The notes beneath the pieces are model-generated. The model had not been told where the DNA came from, did not search any database, and saw only the letters and a program-made list of their open reading frames with translations. 64,000 nucleotides of DNA from Flavobacterium orientale (GTDB lineage Bacteria > Bacteroidota > Bacteroidia > Flavobacteriales > Flavobacteriaceae), in the NCBI RefSeq assembly GCF_014638005.1, contig NZ_BMFG01000006.1, positions 62,001-126,000 of the forward strand. Reading direction: 5' to 3'. Position numbers and translations under genes: made by a program. Position 1 is the stretch's first letter. Each line of letters opens with the position of its first letter. Of the stretch, positions 42,146 through 51,467 are shown in pieces.

Positions 42146-43075
42146 ATGAAATTTCCAAAAACACATTCGCTTAAAGAAATAGCTCAAATTATTGGTAGTG
42201 AATTTGTTGGTGATGAAAATTTTCCGGTTCAAGGTATGAATGAAATTCATGTGGTTGAACCCGGTGATATTGTTTTTGTTGATCATCCAAAATATTATGA
42301 CAAAGCTTTAAAATCTACGGCAACAATTGTTTTAATTAACAAAGAAGTTGATTGTCCGGAGGGAAAAGCGTTGTTGATTTCTGATGATCCTTTTCGTGAT
42401 TTTAATAAATTGACCAATCATTTCAGACCTTTTACTTTTTCAAATGTATCTATTGCATCTTCCGCTCAAATTGGTGCGGAAACTGTAATTCAACCCAATT
42501 GTTTCATTGGAAATCATGTGAAAATCGGGTCTAATTGTTTGATTCATGCTAATGTCACTATTTATGACCATTGTATAATTGGTGATAACGTAATTATTCA
42601 AGCCGGAACCATTATCGGAGCTGATGCTTTTTATTATAAAAAACGTCCGGAAGGCTTTGATCAATTATTATCAGGAGGAAGAGTAGTGGTGAAGGATAAT
42701 GTTGGAATAGGAGCTTTGTGTACCATCGACAGAGGCGTTACAGGAGATACTACAATTGGAGCCGGAACAAAAATTGATAACCAAGTACATGTTGGTCATG
42801 ATACTGTTATCGGAAATAAGTGTCTGATTGCTGCTCAAACCGGAATTGCCGGTTGCGTAATTATTGAAGATGAGGTAACACTTTGGGGACAAGTTGGTAC
42901 TACAAGTGGAATAACTATAGGAACCAAAGCTGTAATTATGGGGCAAACCGGTGTAACTAAATCAGTACCTGGTGGAAAAACTTATTTTGGAACACCAATT
43001 GAAGAATCCAGAGAAAAGTTAAAAGAATTGGCTTACGTAAAAAGGATACCAGAAATTTTAGAAAAATTGAAATAA
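42146..43075 (+). CDS. Second LpxD-like hexapeptide acyltransferase
   Basis: The 309-residue product is a clear paralogue of LpxD: N-terminal domain with [18 protein letters not shown] near 48, then hexapeptide repeats (about 100-280) with [16 protein letters not shown] near 162 in place of [19 protein letters not shown] near 213, and a short C-terminal helix. The catalytic-type histidine is kept as VGHD. The sequence FYYKK differs from true LpxD, so it may act on another UDP sugar. It is coupled by one base to the next gene. Confidence 0.88.
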   Translation: MKFPKTHSLKEIAQIIGSEFVGDENFPVQGMNEIHVVEPGDIVFVDHPKYYDKALKSTATIVLINKEVDCPEGKALLISDDPFRDFNKLTNHFRPFTFSNVSIASSAQIGAETVIQPNCFIGNHVKIGSNCLIHANVTIYDHCIIGDNVIIQAGTIIGADAFYYKKRPEGFDQLLSGGRVVVKDNVGIGALCTIDRGVTGDTTIGAGTKIDNQVHVGHDTVIGNKCLIAAQTGIAGCVIIEDEVTLWGQVGTTSGITIGTKAVIMGQTGVTKSVPGGKTYFGTPIEESREKLKELAYVKRIPEILEKLK

Positions 43076-43076
43076 G

Positions 43077-43439
43077 ATGAATGCTAAAGAAATTGTATTA
43101 GATTTTTATAATTCAGATGCTTTATCTAATCCCGAATTAATGGATTCTTTTTTGCATCCTGATGTTGTTTTAGAATGGAACAGTAGTAAAGGTTTTGTGA
43201 AAAAATCACGAGAGGATTTACTTGCATTGGCTGGAGAATTAAAAATTGCTTATGTTTCTTCCATTGTACAAATTCATCATATTGTAGCAGAAAACAATGA
43301 GGTTGCGGTTCGATATACTCATTTTGCCACAACAATAGAAAATCCAAATCACATCAATGTCTTAGCTAATTTTTTTGTTGTTTGGGAAGTTCAAGACGGT
43401 AAACTTTTTAAAGGTTATCAAATGAGTCAATTACCTTAG
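43077..43439 (+). CDS. NTF2-like (SnoaL-type) protein
   Basis: The 120-residue product has the cone-shaped NTF2 fold pattern: an N-terminal helix with VLDFYNSDALSNPELMDSFLHPDVVLEWN, then strands with VAVRYTHFATT and FFVVWEVQDGKLFKGYQ. No enzymatic function can be assigned. One base separates it from the acyltransferase, so they are cotranscribed. Confidence 0.85.
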   Translation: MNAKEIVLDFYNSDALSNPELMDSFLHPDVVLEWNSSKGFVKKSREDLLALAGELKIAYVSSIVQIHHIVAENNEVAVRYTHFATTIENPNHINVLANFFVVWEVQDGKLFKGYQMSQLP

Positions 43440-43472
43440 TTAAAATTAAATGTTTAATTAATAAAAATTTAC

Positions 43473-43503
43473 TTGAGAATTTCGCATCAAAAACCTACTT
43501 TTG
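43473..43503 (+). promoter_or_regulatory. Promoter of sucD
   Basis: TTG at 43473-43475 and TACTTTTG at 43496-43503 are 20 bases apart, an exact consensus match. The start codon is 36 bases downstream. Confidence 0.75.
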
Positions 43504-43538
43504 CATCACCATTTTAAATATAATTTAATAAAAATATC

Positions 43539-44411
43539 ATGAGCGTTTTAGTTAATAAAGATTCAAAAATAATTGTTCAAGGTTTTACAGGTAGTGAAGG
43601 AACATTTCACGCTTCACAAATGATTGAATATGGTACTAATGTTGTTGGAGGAGTTACTCCCGGAAAAGGAGGATCAACCCATTTAGACCGTCCTGTCTTC
43701 AATACAGTGAAAGATGCTGTAGAACAAGCCGGAGCTGATACCACTATTATTTTTGTACCACCTGCCTTTGCTGCTGATGCCATTATGGAAGCTGCTGATG
43801 CCGGAATTAAAGTAATTATTACAATCACAGAAGGAATTCCTGTTGCTGATATGATTAAAGCATATGCTTATATAAAAACTAAAGGTTGTCGTTTAATCGG
43901 TCCAAACTGTCCGGGTGTTATCACTCCTGAAGAAGCGAAAGTAGGTATTATGCCGGGCTTTGTTTTCAAAAAAGGAAATGTGGGTATCGTTTCAAAATCA
44001 GGAACGTTAACCTATGAAGCGGCAGACCAAGTTGTAAAACAAGGATTAGGAATTACCACCGCTATCGGAATTGGTGGAGATCCAATCATCGGAACTACAA
44101 CCAAAGAAGCAGTAGAATTATTAATGAATGATCCAGAAACACATTGTATCGTAATGATTGGTGAAATCGGAGGACAATTAGAAGCCGATGCTGCAAAATG
44201 GATTAAAGCTGACGGAAACCGCAAACCAGTTGTTGGTTTTATCGCTGGTGAAACGGCTCCAAAAGGACGTACAATGGGCCACGCAGGTGCTATTGTTGGT
44301 GGTGCAGATGATACAGCCGAAGCTAAGAAAAGAATCATGAGAGAAAGCGGGATTCACGTAGTAGATTCACCGGCTGAAATTGGTAAAAAAGTAAAAGAAG
44401 TTTTAGGATAA
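43539..44411 (+). CDS. sucD: Succinate-CoA ligase alpha subunit
   Basis: The 290-residue subunit binds CoA and carries the phosphohistidine, converting succinyl-CoA to succinate in the TCA cycle. Motifs: [18 protein letters not shown] near 16, [10 protein letters not shown] near 96, GPNCPGVI near 121, [14 protein letters not shown] near 152 and the active H248 in [10 protein letters not shown]. The beta subunit gene is not adjacent, which is common in Bacteroidota. Confidence 0.97.
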   Translation: MSVLVNKDSKIIVQGFTGSEGTFHASQMIEYGTNVVGGVTPGKGGSTHLDRPVFNTVKDAVEQAGADTTIIFVPPAFAADAIMEAADAGIKVIITITEGIPVADMIKAYAYIKTKGCRLIGPNCPGVITPEEAKVGIMPGFVFKKGNVGIVSKSGTLTYEAADQVVKQGLGITTAIGIGGDPIIGTTTKEAVELLMNDPETHCIVMIGEIGGQLEADAAKWIKADGNRKPVVGFIAGETAPKGRTMGHAGAIVGGADDTAEAKKRIMRESGIHVVDSPAEIGKKVKEVLG

Positions 44412-44434
44412 TCATCCAAAAATATAAAGTTATG

Positions 44435-44467
44435 ATAAGCCTTGATTAGTCAGGGCTTATTTTTTTT
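44435..44467 (+). terminator. Rho-independent terminator of sucD
   Basis: ATAAGCCTTGA (44435-44445) pairs with TCAGGGCTTAT (44450-44460), then a T run. Confidence 0.85.
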
Positions 44468-44488
44468 AATATAAAATAGAAGAATAAA

Positions 44489-44917
44489 ATGTATAAAGAA
44501 GTAAGCAAATTTAAAAATAGTGGCAGTTTTCAATTTTCGTCAAGCGATGATTTGGAAATGGTTTGTAATGCACCGAATGATGCCAGTGGCGTTTTTTTGG
44601 TTTATGCTATTCAAGAAGAAAATAGAGAATTAATCATGGTCGGTTCTACCGGAACAGTTCAAAATGATGGAACGTTGAAAGCTAAAAATGGTGGCCTGTA
44701 TGATAAAATCGTAAACGGTCATCAATTTGCTAAAACCGCACGAAAATATTCTTGGAAAACCCAATTAAAACTAGAGAAAATTGAAGCGGTTGAGGTTTTT
44801 TGGTATGAAACTTATAACAGCAAAACCAAAGTAATTCCAACGTTTGTGGAAGGACAAATTTTGCAATTGTTTTTAAAGGAGAACGGAAAGTTGCCGAGGT
44901 GGAATGTGGCTTTTTAA
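44489..44917 (+). CDS. Unknown protein with a possible degenerate GIY-YIG fold
   Basis: The 142-residue product has a central VFLVYAIQEENRELIMVGSTGTV block resembling the GIY-YIG core, but the second strand reads IMVGSTG, without the usual tyrosine. A glutamate in FVEGQILQLFLKENGKLPRWN at the C-terminus would match the metal ligand of that family. The resemblance is suggestive, not firm. The gene is separate from its neighbours by terminators on both sides. Confidence 0.7.
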   Translation: MYKEVSKFKNSGSFQFSSSDDLEMVCNAPNDASGVFLVYAIQEENRELIMVGSTGTVQNDGTLKAKNGGLYDKIVNGHQFAKTARKYSWKTQLKLEKIEAVEVFWYETYNSKTKVIPTFVEGQILQLFLKENGKLPRWNVAF

Positions 44918-44964
44918 AAAGATTAAGTAAATTACTATTTTTAATAAATCAATAAACAATTCTA

Positions 44965-45498
44965 ATGAAACACTTAGCACTATTAAGAGGCATCAACGTA
45001 TCCGGTCACAACATGATTAAAATGGATATTTTAAAAAACCTACTTGAAAATGTTGGATTTAAAAATGTGGAAACCTACGTTCAATCCGGAAATGTGTTTT
45101 TAGAATCGGATGATGTAAATGCTCAAAGTGTTGGTTTTACTATTAAACAAGAAATTGCAAAACAATTAGGTTTAGATGTTCCGGTCATAGTAATCAGTAA
45201 AACTGACTTAGAAAAATGCCTGACTAATAATCCTTTCTTTAATAAAAAAGAGGTGGATACAAAGAAACTATACGTGGCCTTTATTTCAAAAGAATTAAAC
45301 AATTCTGCATTGAACGAATTAAAAATAAGTCAATTCAAACCCGATGAAGCTTTTATAGATGGAAATAGAATCTACATGAAATTAGAAACCGGTGCGGGAA
45401 ATACACGATTAACTCAAAAATACATCGAAAAAAAGTTGAATGTAACGGCTACAAGTCGAAATTGGAATACGGTGAATAAGTTGATTGAGTTGTTTTAG
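44965..45498 (+). CDS. DUF1697 family protein
   Basis: The 177-residue product has the characteristic N-terminus ALLRGINVSGHNMIKM, FKNVETYVQSGNVFLES near 30-46 and a C-terminal RLTQKYIEKKLNVTATSRNWNTVNKLIEL. The biological role is unknown. A terminator follows. Confidence 0.93.
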   Translation: MKHLALLRGINVSGHNMIKMDILKNLLENVGFKNVETYVQSGNVFLESDDVNAQSVGFTIKQEIAKQLGLDVPVIVISKTDLEKCLTNNPFFNKKEVDTKKLYVAFISKELNNSALNELKISQFKPDEAFIDGNRIYMKLETGAGNTRLTQKYIEKKLNVTATSRNWNTVNKLIELF

Positions 45499-45544
45499 GA
45501 GGTTAATAGTTTAAGGGATTAAAAGTTTAAGAATTTAAAGGTTT

Positions 45545-45573
45545 AAAAGTTCTACATCGATAGAGCTTTTTTT
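45545..45573 (+). terminator. Rho-independent terminator of the DUF1697 gene
   Basis: AAAAGTTCTA (45545-45554) pairs, with one GT wobble, with TAGAGCTTTT (45561-45570), followed by T residues. Confidence 0.7.
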
Positions 45574-45612
45574 ATGTCCTAAGTTTTCTTTATTTTTATA
45601 AAAACTTCCATC

Positions 45613-46491
45613 ATGTCAAATATTGATTTAATTATTGAAGAACGAAGTCGCGATATCGGCGATTTTTTGGTAGGTAGAATTCTTCCTTTTCGTAAAAAAA
45701 GAATGGTCGGCCCTTTTATTTTTATCGATCATATGGGACCAACAGAATTAGGGCCTGAAAAATATATGGATGTTGATCAGCACCCTCACATTGGTTTAGC
45801 AACATTGACATTTTTGTTAGAAGGAGCGATTATGCACGAAGATAGTTTAGGAACCAAAGTCAAAATCCAACCCGGATCGGTGAATTGGATGGTTGCAGGA
45901 AGCGGCGTCACACACACAGAACGAACACCACAAGAACTCAGAAACGGAAACGTTTTTACGATGCACGGCTATCAAATTTGGGTCGCACTTCCCAAAGAAA
46001 AAGAATTTATGACGCCCGAATTCCATCATTTTGATGCGAACGAATTACCACAATGGCAGGAGGGAAGCACGCAATTTAAAGTCGTTGCCGGAACCGCTTT
46101 CGGAAAAACTTCGCCCGTTCCTGTATTTTCAGATCTTTTTATGGTGGAGATTAAAGCCGAAAAAAAATACCTACTTCAAATCAATGGACAAGTGCGAGGC
46201 GAAATCGGAATTTGCATCGTTGAAGGTTCCATTCAAGCCTGTGACAATCACGTAGAAAAAGGAAATATGTTAGTCTCCAAAACGGAAGACGCGTGTTCGT
46301 TGACGATTCATCCCAACTCGCACATCATTCTCTTTGGCGGACAACCATTTGAACAAGAACGTCATATATTTTGGAATTTTGTAGCTTCCGATGCATCAAC
46401 TATTGAAAAGGCAAAAGAAAATTGGAAGAATAAAACCTTTCCAAGAGTGCAAAACGACAATAGTTATGTTCCTTTACCCGAAGGTTTTTAA
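45613..46491 (+). CDS. Pirin family protein
   Basis: The 292-residue product is a double-cupin pirin. The N-terminal cupin supplies the metal ligands H57 and H59 (DQHPHIGL), H101 and E103 (THTERTP), preceded by FIFIDHMGP. The C-terminal cupin contains PHAHIILFGGQPFEQ-like IHPNSHIILFGGQPF near 235. Bacterial pirins may have quercetinase or regulatory roles; which one cannot be told. Single gene with no obvious partner. Confidence 0.94.
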   Translation: MSNIDLIIEERSRDIGDFLVGRILPFRKKRMVGPFIFIDHMGPTELGPEKYMDVDQHPHIGLATLTFLLEGAIMHEDSLGTKVKIQPGSVNWMVAGSGVTHTERTPQELRNGNVFTMHGYQIWVALPKEKEFMTPEFHHFDANELPQWQEGSTQFKVVAGTAFGKTSPVPVFSDLFMVEIKAEKKYLLQINGQVRGEIGICIVEGSIQACDNHVEKGNMLVSKTEDACSLTIHPNSHIILFGGQPFEQERHIFWNFVASDASTIEKAKENWKNKTFPRVQNDNSYVPLPEGF

Positions 46492-46603
46492 AATTCAAAT
46501 TCAAATTTAATTTTTAATTCAACATCAAAATAAATATACAGAATTGTATATTATTTAACTACAAAACACAGATAGTCCAGTCAATTCTGCCAAAAGAATT
46601 ACT

Positions 46604-46611
46604 TATATTTG
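46604..46611 (+). promoter_or_regulatory. -7 box of fabG
   Basis: TATATTTG is an exact match 33 bases before the start codon. No clear TTG -33 box was found. Confidence 0.5.
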
Positions 46612-46644
46612 TGGTTTAAATCTAACAAAACAAACTAACATTGT

Positions 46645-47391
46645 ATGAAATTATTAGAAGGAAAAGTAGCCATCATCACCGGAGCCAGTCGCGGAATTGG
46701 TAGTGGCATCGCTAAAGTTTTTGCTCAACATGGAGCAAATGTTGCATTCACTTATAGTTCGTCTGCAGAATCTGCTTTGGTTTTAGAGAATGAATTAAAT
46801 GCAATAGGAATCAAAGCCAAAGGATACAAATCAAACGCAGCCGATTTTAACGATGCTCAAAAATTAGCCGAAGATGTAATTGCTGAGTTCGGCACTATCG
46901 ATATATTAATCAACAATGCCGGAATAACAAAAGACAACCTCTTGATGAGAATGTCTGAAGAAGATTTTGATAAAGTAATCGAAATCAACTTAAAATCGGT
47001 TTTCAATATGACTAAAGCGGTTCAAAAAATCATGTTGAAAAACCGTAAAGGTTCTATCGTAAACATGAGTTCAGTTGTTGGTGTGAAAGGAAATGCCGGT
47101 CAAGCTAATTATGCTGCTTCAAAGGCTGGTATGATAGGTTTTACAAAATCAATTGCGTTAGAATTAGGTTCGCGTAACATCCGTTGCAACGCCATTGCTC
47201 CCGGATTTATCGAAACTGAAATGACCGGAAAATTAAACGAAGATGTCGTGCAAGGTTGGAGAGATTCCATCCCATTAAAACGTGGCGGAACACCGGAAGA
47301 CGTTGCTAATGCTTGTCTTTTCTTAGCTTCCGATTTGAGTGCTTATGTAACCGGACAAGTGATGAATGTGGATGGTGGAATGTTGACTTAA
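46645..47391 (+). CDS. fabG: 3-oxoacyl-[acyl-carrier-protein] reductase
   Basis: The 248-residue short-chain dehydrogenase reduces 3-ketoacyl-ACP with NADPH in fatty acid synthesis. TGASRGIGSGIA (12-23) binds the nucleotide, NNAGITKDNLLMRM lies near 88, the catalytic serine is in NMSSVVGVKGNAGQ and the YxxxK pair in NYAASKAG near 153. The ending NVDGGMLT is typical. Confidence 0.96.
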   Translation: MKLLEGKVAIITGASRGIGSGIAKVFAQHGANVAFTYSSSAESALVLENELNAIGIKAKGYKSNAADFNDAQKLAEDVIAEFGTIDILINNAGITKDNLLMRMSEEDFDKVIEINLKSVFNMTKAVQKIMLKNRKGSIVNMSSVVGVKGNAGQANYAASKAGMIGFTKSIALELGSRNIRCNAIAPGFIETEMTGKLNEDVVQGWRDSIPLKRGGTPEDVANACLFLASDLSAYVTGQVMNVDGGMLT

Positions 47392-47406
47392 TTTGATTTT
47401 TTAATC

Positions 47407-47613
47407 ATGAAAAATAAACAAATTATTGTACTTTTCATTCTAGGTTTTATCCTAACAATTTTTGGATCTTTATTAAAAATTATACATTTTGAAATAGGTC
47501 CATTAACGGGAAATCTCATTTTGACAATTGGAATGTTTACAAAAATTATAGCTGGAATTATTTTTATATTTAAGCTCCTCAGTAATAATGACAATAATTT
47601 TTTGAATAAATAG
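47407..47613 (+). CDS. Small two-helix membrane protein, GldL-like N-terminal pattern
   Basis: The 68-residue product has two transmembrane helices (about 6-24 and 35-58) with FGSLLKIIHFEIGPLTG between them, which recalls the membrane hairpin of the gliding protein GldL. It starts 15 bases after fabG and ends 32 bases before the VWA gene. A role in gliding or secretion is only inferred from the resemblance. Confidence 0.7.
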   Translation: MKNKQIIVLFILGFILTIFGSLLKIIHFEIGPLTGNLILTIGMFTKIIAGIIFIFKLLSNNDNNFLNK

Positions 47614-47645
47614 TTAACCAGTAGATAATAATTTTCTACAATAAT

Positions 47646-49673
47646 ATGAATAATTCCACCGTATTGCTTTTGCTCTTGTCAGTTTTGATAGCTGGTTTTA
47701 TTTCGTATTTCCAATATTTTTACAAAGCCAATTCCAATTCTAAAATAAATTGGTTTTTGGCTTTTTTGCGTTTTTGTGCAATTTTGGGTTTGTTATTGTT
47801 ACTTATAAATCCGCGATTGATTCAAAAATCATTTGAAACCATAAAAATGCCGTTACCTATTGTTGTTGATAATTCTTCTTCAATTGACGCTCTTAATTCC
47901 AAAGAAACAGTTCAAAAAGTGTATCAAGAGCTGGTGTCAAATGCTAAACTCAAAGAGAAATTTGACATACAACCCTATCGGTTTTCTAATGAATTTGAGG
48001 CGTCTGAAGAAATTGATTTTAAAGGAAATCAAACCCGATTAGATCTTGTTGCGAGCGGATTAAAAAATAATTTAAAAAACAGCAACCATCCAACGATTGT
48101 TTTGACTGATGGAAATCAAACGCAAGGCAATGATTATGTCTATTCTTTTGATGAAAATAAAAAGGTTTTTCCGGTTGTAATTGGAGACACGACTGCCGTT
48201 TTTGATTTAAAAATCAGCCAACTCAACGTAAACAAATACGCGTTTTTAAAAAATAAGTTTCCGGTTGAAGTCTTTTTAAACTATTCAGGAAATAAAAATG
48301 TAACAGCCAATTTTTCAATTTCACAAGGAAATACAATAGTTAGCAGACAATCGGTTTCTTTTTCTCCCAATCAAAGAGCTCAAATAATCTCAGTTTTGTT
48401 GCCGGCAGAAAAAATAGGTGTGCAAGTTTTTAAAGCATCCATTACCTCTTCTGAAACAGAAAAAAACACCTATAATAACAGTAAAAACTTTGCAGTTGAA
48501 GTGATTGATCAAAAATCGGAAGTTGCTATTATTTCGTCGATCAATCATCCTGATATTGGAGCTTTAAAACGATCAATTGAAACCAACCAACAACGAAAAG
48601 TAACGGTCCTAAAACCCAATCAAGTTCAATCATTGCAAGATTTTAATGTGTTGTTACTTTATCAACCAACAGCGGAATTTAAATCTGTTTTTGATAAAAA
48701 CAAAGTAGCTAATTTGAACGCTTGGATAATTACCGGAGTGAATACAGATTATGCTTTTTTAAATCAAACACAAGAAGTTTTTGAATTCAAAATGATTCAA
48801 CAACGCGAAGATTATCTGGCTACATTTTCATCACAATTCAACTTGTTTGCTACTGATAATATTGGTTTTGAAAACTTCCCACCATTGCAAAATGTTTTTG
48901 GAAACATGACAGCTAAAAGAACTTTTGAAACCTTGTTGGGTTCCAGAATTCGAAATGTTGATTTAGACACTCCTTTATTGGCTTATGATGAAAATAGTGG
49001 CGTTAGAACTGCTTTTTTGTTTGGTGAAAACATTTGGAAATGGCGTTTGCAAAGTCATGTTGATCATCAAAATTTTGAAAAGTTCGATATTTTTATAGAT
49101 AAAACCATTCAGTTTTTAGCTTCAAATAATGCCAGAAAATCATTAATGGTTACCCATGAAAATTTTTATAACTCAGGAGATGCTATTGAAATAAATGCAC
49201 AGTTTTTCAACAAAAATTATGAGTTTGATGAGAATGCCAGATTGTCAATTACAGTAAAAAATAAAGCTTCGAATCAAACCAAATCGTACGATTTATTAAA
49301 AGCTACAAATTCCTATAAAGTAAATTTAGACGGTCTTGCTGCCGGAAATTATTCGTTTACGGTAACCGAAAATAATTCCAAGACATCCTATTCCGGCTTT
49401 TTTGAAGTATTGGATTTTGAAATTGAAAAACAATTTGTAAACCCTGATTTTGCCAAGTTAAATCAGTTGGCGATACAAACTAATGGAGCTGTCTTTCTTC
49501 CTAGTCAGACTGAAACTTTAATTGAATCACTCATGCAAAATGAGGAATACAATGCAGTTCAAAAAGAAATAGTAAAAAAGACGCCTATTATCGATTGGGT
49601 TTGGTTGTTAGTTTTAATTTCAATTGCCTTAGCTTCGGAGTGGTTTATTCGAAAATATAACGGATTACTCTAA
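47646..49673 (+). CDS. VWA-domain membrane protein
   Basis: The 675-residue product begins with two transmembrane helices (about 5-24 and 37-56), then a von Willebrand A domain from about 72 with the metal site start VVDNSSSIDAL and the threonine/aspartate stretch TIVLTDGNQTQGN near 152. Large beta-rich domains follow, then one C-terminal helix near 650-670. This layout resembles BatA/aerotolerance-type Bacteroidota proteins of unknown role. It overlaps the convergent DUF1275 gene by 4 bases. Confidence 0.88.
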   Translation: MNNSTVLLLLLSVLIAGFISYFQYFYKANSNSKINWFLAFLRFCAILGLLLLLINPRLIQKSFETIKMPLPIVVDNSSSIDALNSKETVQKVYQELVSNAKLKEKFDIQPYRFSNEFEASEEIDFKGNQTRLDLVASGLKNNLKNSNHPTIVLTDGNQTQGNDYVYSFDENKKVFPVVIGDTTAVFDLKISQLNVNKYAFLKNKFPVEVFLNYSGNKNVTANFSISQGNTIVSRQSVSFSPNQRAQIISVLLPAEKIGVQVFKASITSSETEKNTYNNSKNFAVEVIDQKSEVAIISSINHPDIGALKRSIETNQQRKVTVLKPNQVQSLQDFNVLLLYQPTAEFKSVFDKNKVANLNAWIITGVNTDYAFLNQTQEVFEFKMIQQREDYLATFSSQFNLFATDNIGFENFPPLQNVFGNMTAKRTFETLLGSRIRNVDLDTPLLAYDENSGVRTAFLFGENIWKWRLQSHVDHQNFEKFDIFIDKTIQFLASNNARKSLMVTHENFYNSGDAIEINAQFFNKNYEFDENARLSITVKNKASNQTKSYDLLKATNSYKVNLDGLAAGNYSFTVTENNSKTSYSGFFEVLDFEIEKQFVNPDFAKLNQLAIQTNGAVFLPSQTETLIESLMQNEEYNAVQKEIVKKTPIIDWVWLLVLISIALASEWFIRKYNGLL

Positions 49674-50404
49674 TTTCTTCTAAAAATTTTGCGTTTCAAT
49701 ATATAATATCGAAAGCGTAAAAAGTCAAAATAAAGTGCCATAATCAATAAAACACTAGCTACTAAAAGTGTTTTTAATTGGAAATAGTGAAATAAAATTC
49801 CACCAATCAAACAGCCTGCAAAAAAGAAAGTTATGATTGAAATTCGCAACGTGATATTCTTTTCTAAAACTACTTTTTCACCTTCATTTTTTCTAAAAAT
49901 GAGTTGCGATAAATCGATTCCTAAATCTGTAAATAGCCCTGTTAAATGCGTTGTTCTCACAACAGATTTGGAAACATTGGTAACCAAAGCATTTTGAATT
50001 CCCATTGCTAAAAGTAAAGCATACGTAAAAAATTGACTGTTTATGATAGTTAAATTTTTTTCAAAAAATGCGAAACCTACTAACGTAATCAGTAAAATTT
50101 CTACTAATAATGGATAAAAGTGAGGATTTTTACTTTTCTTCTTTAAAGCTAATTCTGTCAATAAATTAGATATAAAAGCACCAACCAAAAAGCACAATGT
50201 GAATAGCAAAAAAACCAATCCGGTAGCATAATCCTTCCTTGATAATTCTTCAGAAAAAAACGCAAAATGTCCTGTAACATTCGTTGTCAACACACCAAAA
50301 GCCAATAGTCCACAAACGTTTACAATTCCTGCAACCATAGAAAGCGTGGTCGCTAAGCGTAGGTTGTGTTTAAAAGTTCGGCTATTTCCCAGGTGTCGGA
50401 ACAT
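49670..50404 (-). CDS. DUF1275 (YoaK) family membrane protein
   Basis: The 244-residue product has about six transmembrane helices. The N-terminus RLATTLSMVAGIVNVCGLLAFGVLTTNVTGHFA and the central LLLAMGIQNALVTNVSKSVVRTTHLTG are the DUF1275 signature. Probably a transporter or membrane-remodelling protein. Its last 4 bases overlap the end of the VWA gene. Confidence 0.92.
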   Translation of the reverse strand: MFRHLGNSRTFKHNLRLATTLSMVAGIVNVCGLLAFGVLTTNVTGHFAFFSEELSRKDYATGLVFLLFTLCFLVGAFISNLLTELALKKKSKNPHFYPLLVEILLITLVGFAFFEKNLTIINSQFFTYALLLAMGIQNALVTNVSKSVVRTTHLTGLFTDLGIDLSQLIFRKNEGEKVVLEKNITLRISIITFFFAGCLIGGILFHYFQLKTLLVASVLLIMALYFDFLRFRYYILKRKIFRRN

Positions 50405-50514
50405 GATTAGGTTTTAATCAAAGGTAAATTCATTTTTCATTAAGTTTTCAATTTCATTTACTTTTTTTAAAATTGTATTTCATTTTGTATCTTTATCAAA
50501 ATCAAAAAAATATC

Positions 50515-51333
50515 ATGAACAAAGAATTCAATCCTAAAATTATTCCAATGATTATTGGAATAATCGTCTTACTTATTTTTCTTTTTAAATCAACTGTTAC
50601 GATTGGATCGGGAGAAGCAGGCGTTTTATATAAAACATTTTCTGATGGTGTGGTAACTAATGAACCACCTTTGGGCGAAGGCTTTCACATTGTAGCTCCT
50701 TGGAACAAAGTGTTTATCTATGAAGTTCGCCAACAAGAATTGTCGGAACAAATGCAGGTATTGTCATCCAATGGTTTGGAAATCAAACTCGATGCTACGG
50801 CTTGGTTTCATCCTCAATATGAATTTACAGGAAAATTACATCAGGAAAAAGGCGAAAATTATATCGAAAGAGTGATTCGTCCTGCTATTCGTTCTGCCGC
50901 TAGAAGTGTGGTGGGAAGATATACTCCGGAACAACTGTATTCTACCAAAAGAGATGCTATTCAAGATGAGATTTTCACGGAAACGAAAAAGATTTTAGCC
51001 AATCAATACATTCAATTGAACGAAATTTTAGTACGTGATGTTACGTTGCCTTCTACAATCAAAACGGCCATTGAAACCAAATTAAAACAGGAACAAGAAA
51101 GTTTGGAATACGAATTCCGTTTAGAAAAAGCTCAAAAAGAAGCGGAACGCCAACGTATTGAAGCAGAAGGAAAAGCGAAAGCCAACCAAATTTTAAGTGC
51201 TTCACTAACCGATAAAATTTTGCAAGAAAAAGGCATTCAAGCCACCATTGAATTGTCTAAGTCTCAAAATTCGAAAGTAATTGTAATTGGTTCTGGGAAA
51301 GACGGAATGCCGATTATTTTGGGGAATCAGTAG
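50515..51333 (+). CDS. SPFH/prohibitin family membrane protein
   Basis: The start is set at ATG 50515 (272 residues). The frame is open up to a TTG at 50473, but a T-rich stretch with TATCTTTA at 50488-50495 suggests promoter sequence there. A membrane helix (about 9-27) anchors the protein, followed by the SPFH domain with YTPEQLYSTKRDAIQDEI and a coiled coil LKQEQESLEYEFRLEKAQKEAERQRIEAEGKA. These proteins form membrane rings that control proteolysis or domains. Confidence 0.9.
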   Translation: MNKEFNPKIIPMIIGIIVLLIFLFKSTVTIGSGEAGVLYKTFSDGVVTNEPPLGEGFHIVAPWNKVFIYEVRQQELSEQMQVLSSNGLEIKLDATAWFHPQYEFTGKLHQEKGENYIERVIRPAIRSAARSVVGRYTPEQLYSTKRDAIQDEIFTETKKILANQYIQLNEILVRDVTLPSTIKTAIETKLKQEQESLEYEFRLEKAQKEAERQRIEAEGKAKANQILSASLTDKILQEKGIQATIELSKSQNSKVIVIGSGKDGMPIILGNQ

Positions 51334-51362
51334 TTCAACAAATCACAAAGTTTCTAAATTTT

Positions 51363-51394
51363 TTGTTTTCTAAAAATTTAAGTCGTTACATTTG
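51363..51394 (+). promoter_or_regulatory. Promoter of the histidine operon
   Basis: TTG at 51363-51365 and TACATTTG at 51387-51394 are 21 bases apart. The his leader peptide starts 20 bases downstream. Confidence 0.75.
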
Positions 51395-51413
51395 CAACAT
51401 CAAAACAGAAAAA

Positions 51414-51467
51414 ATGTTTTCAATTCAATTACATCATCATCATCACACCTCCGCTCAAGCGAAGTAA
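51414..51467 (+). CDS. Histidine operon leader peptide with five consecutive histidines
   Basis: The 17-residue frame MFSIQLHHHHHTSAQAK stands between the operon promoter and hisG. The five histidines are coded by CAT CAT CAT CAT CAC. It ends at TAA 51465. Such leaders sense charged tRNA-His: when histidine is scarce, a ribosome stalls on the run and lets the operon be read. Too short for routine annotation, but the context makes it convincing. Confidence 0.92.
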   Translation: MFSIQLHHHHHTSAQAK

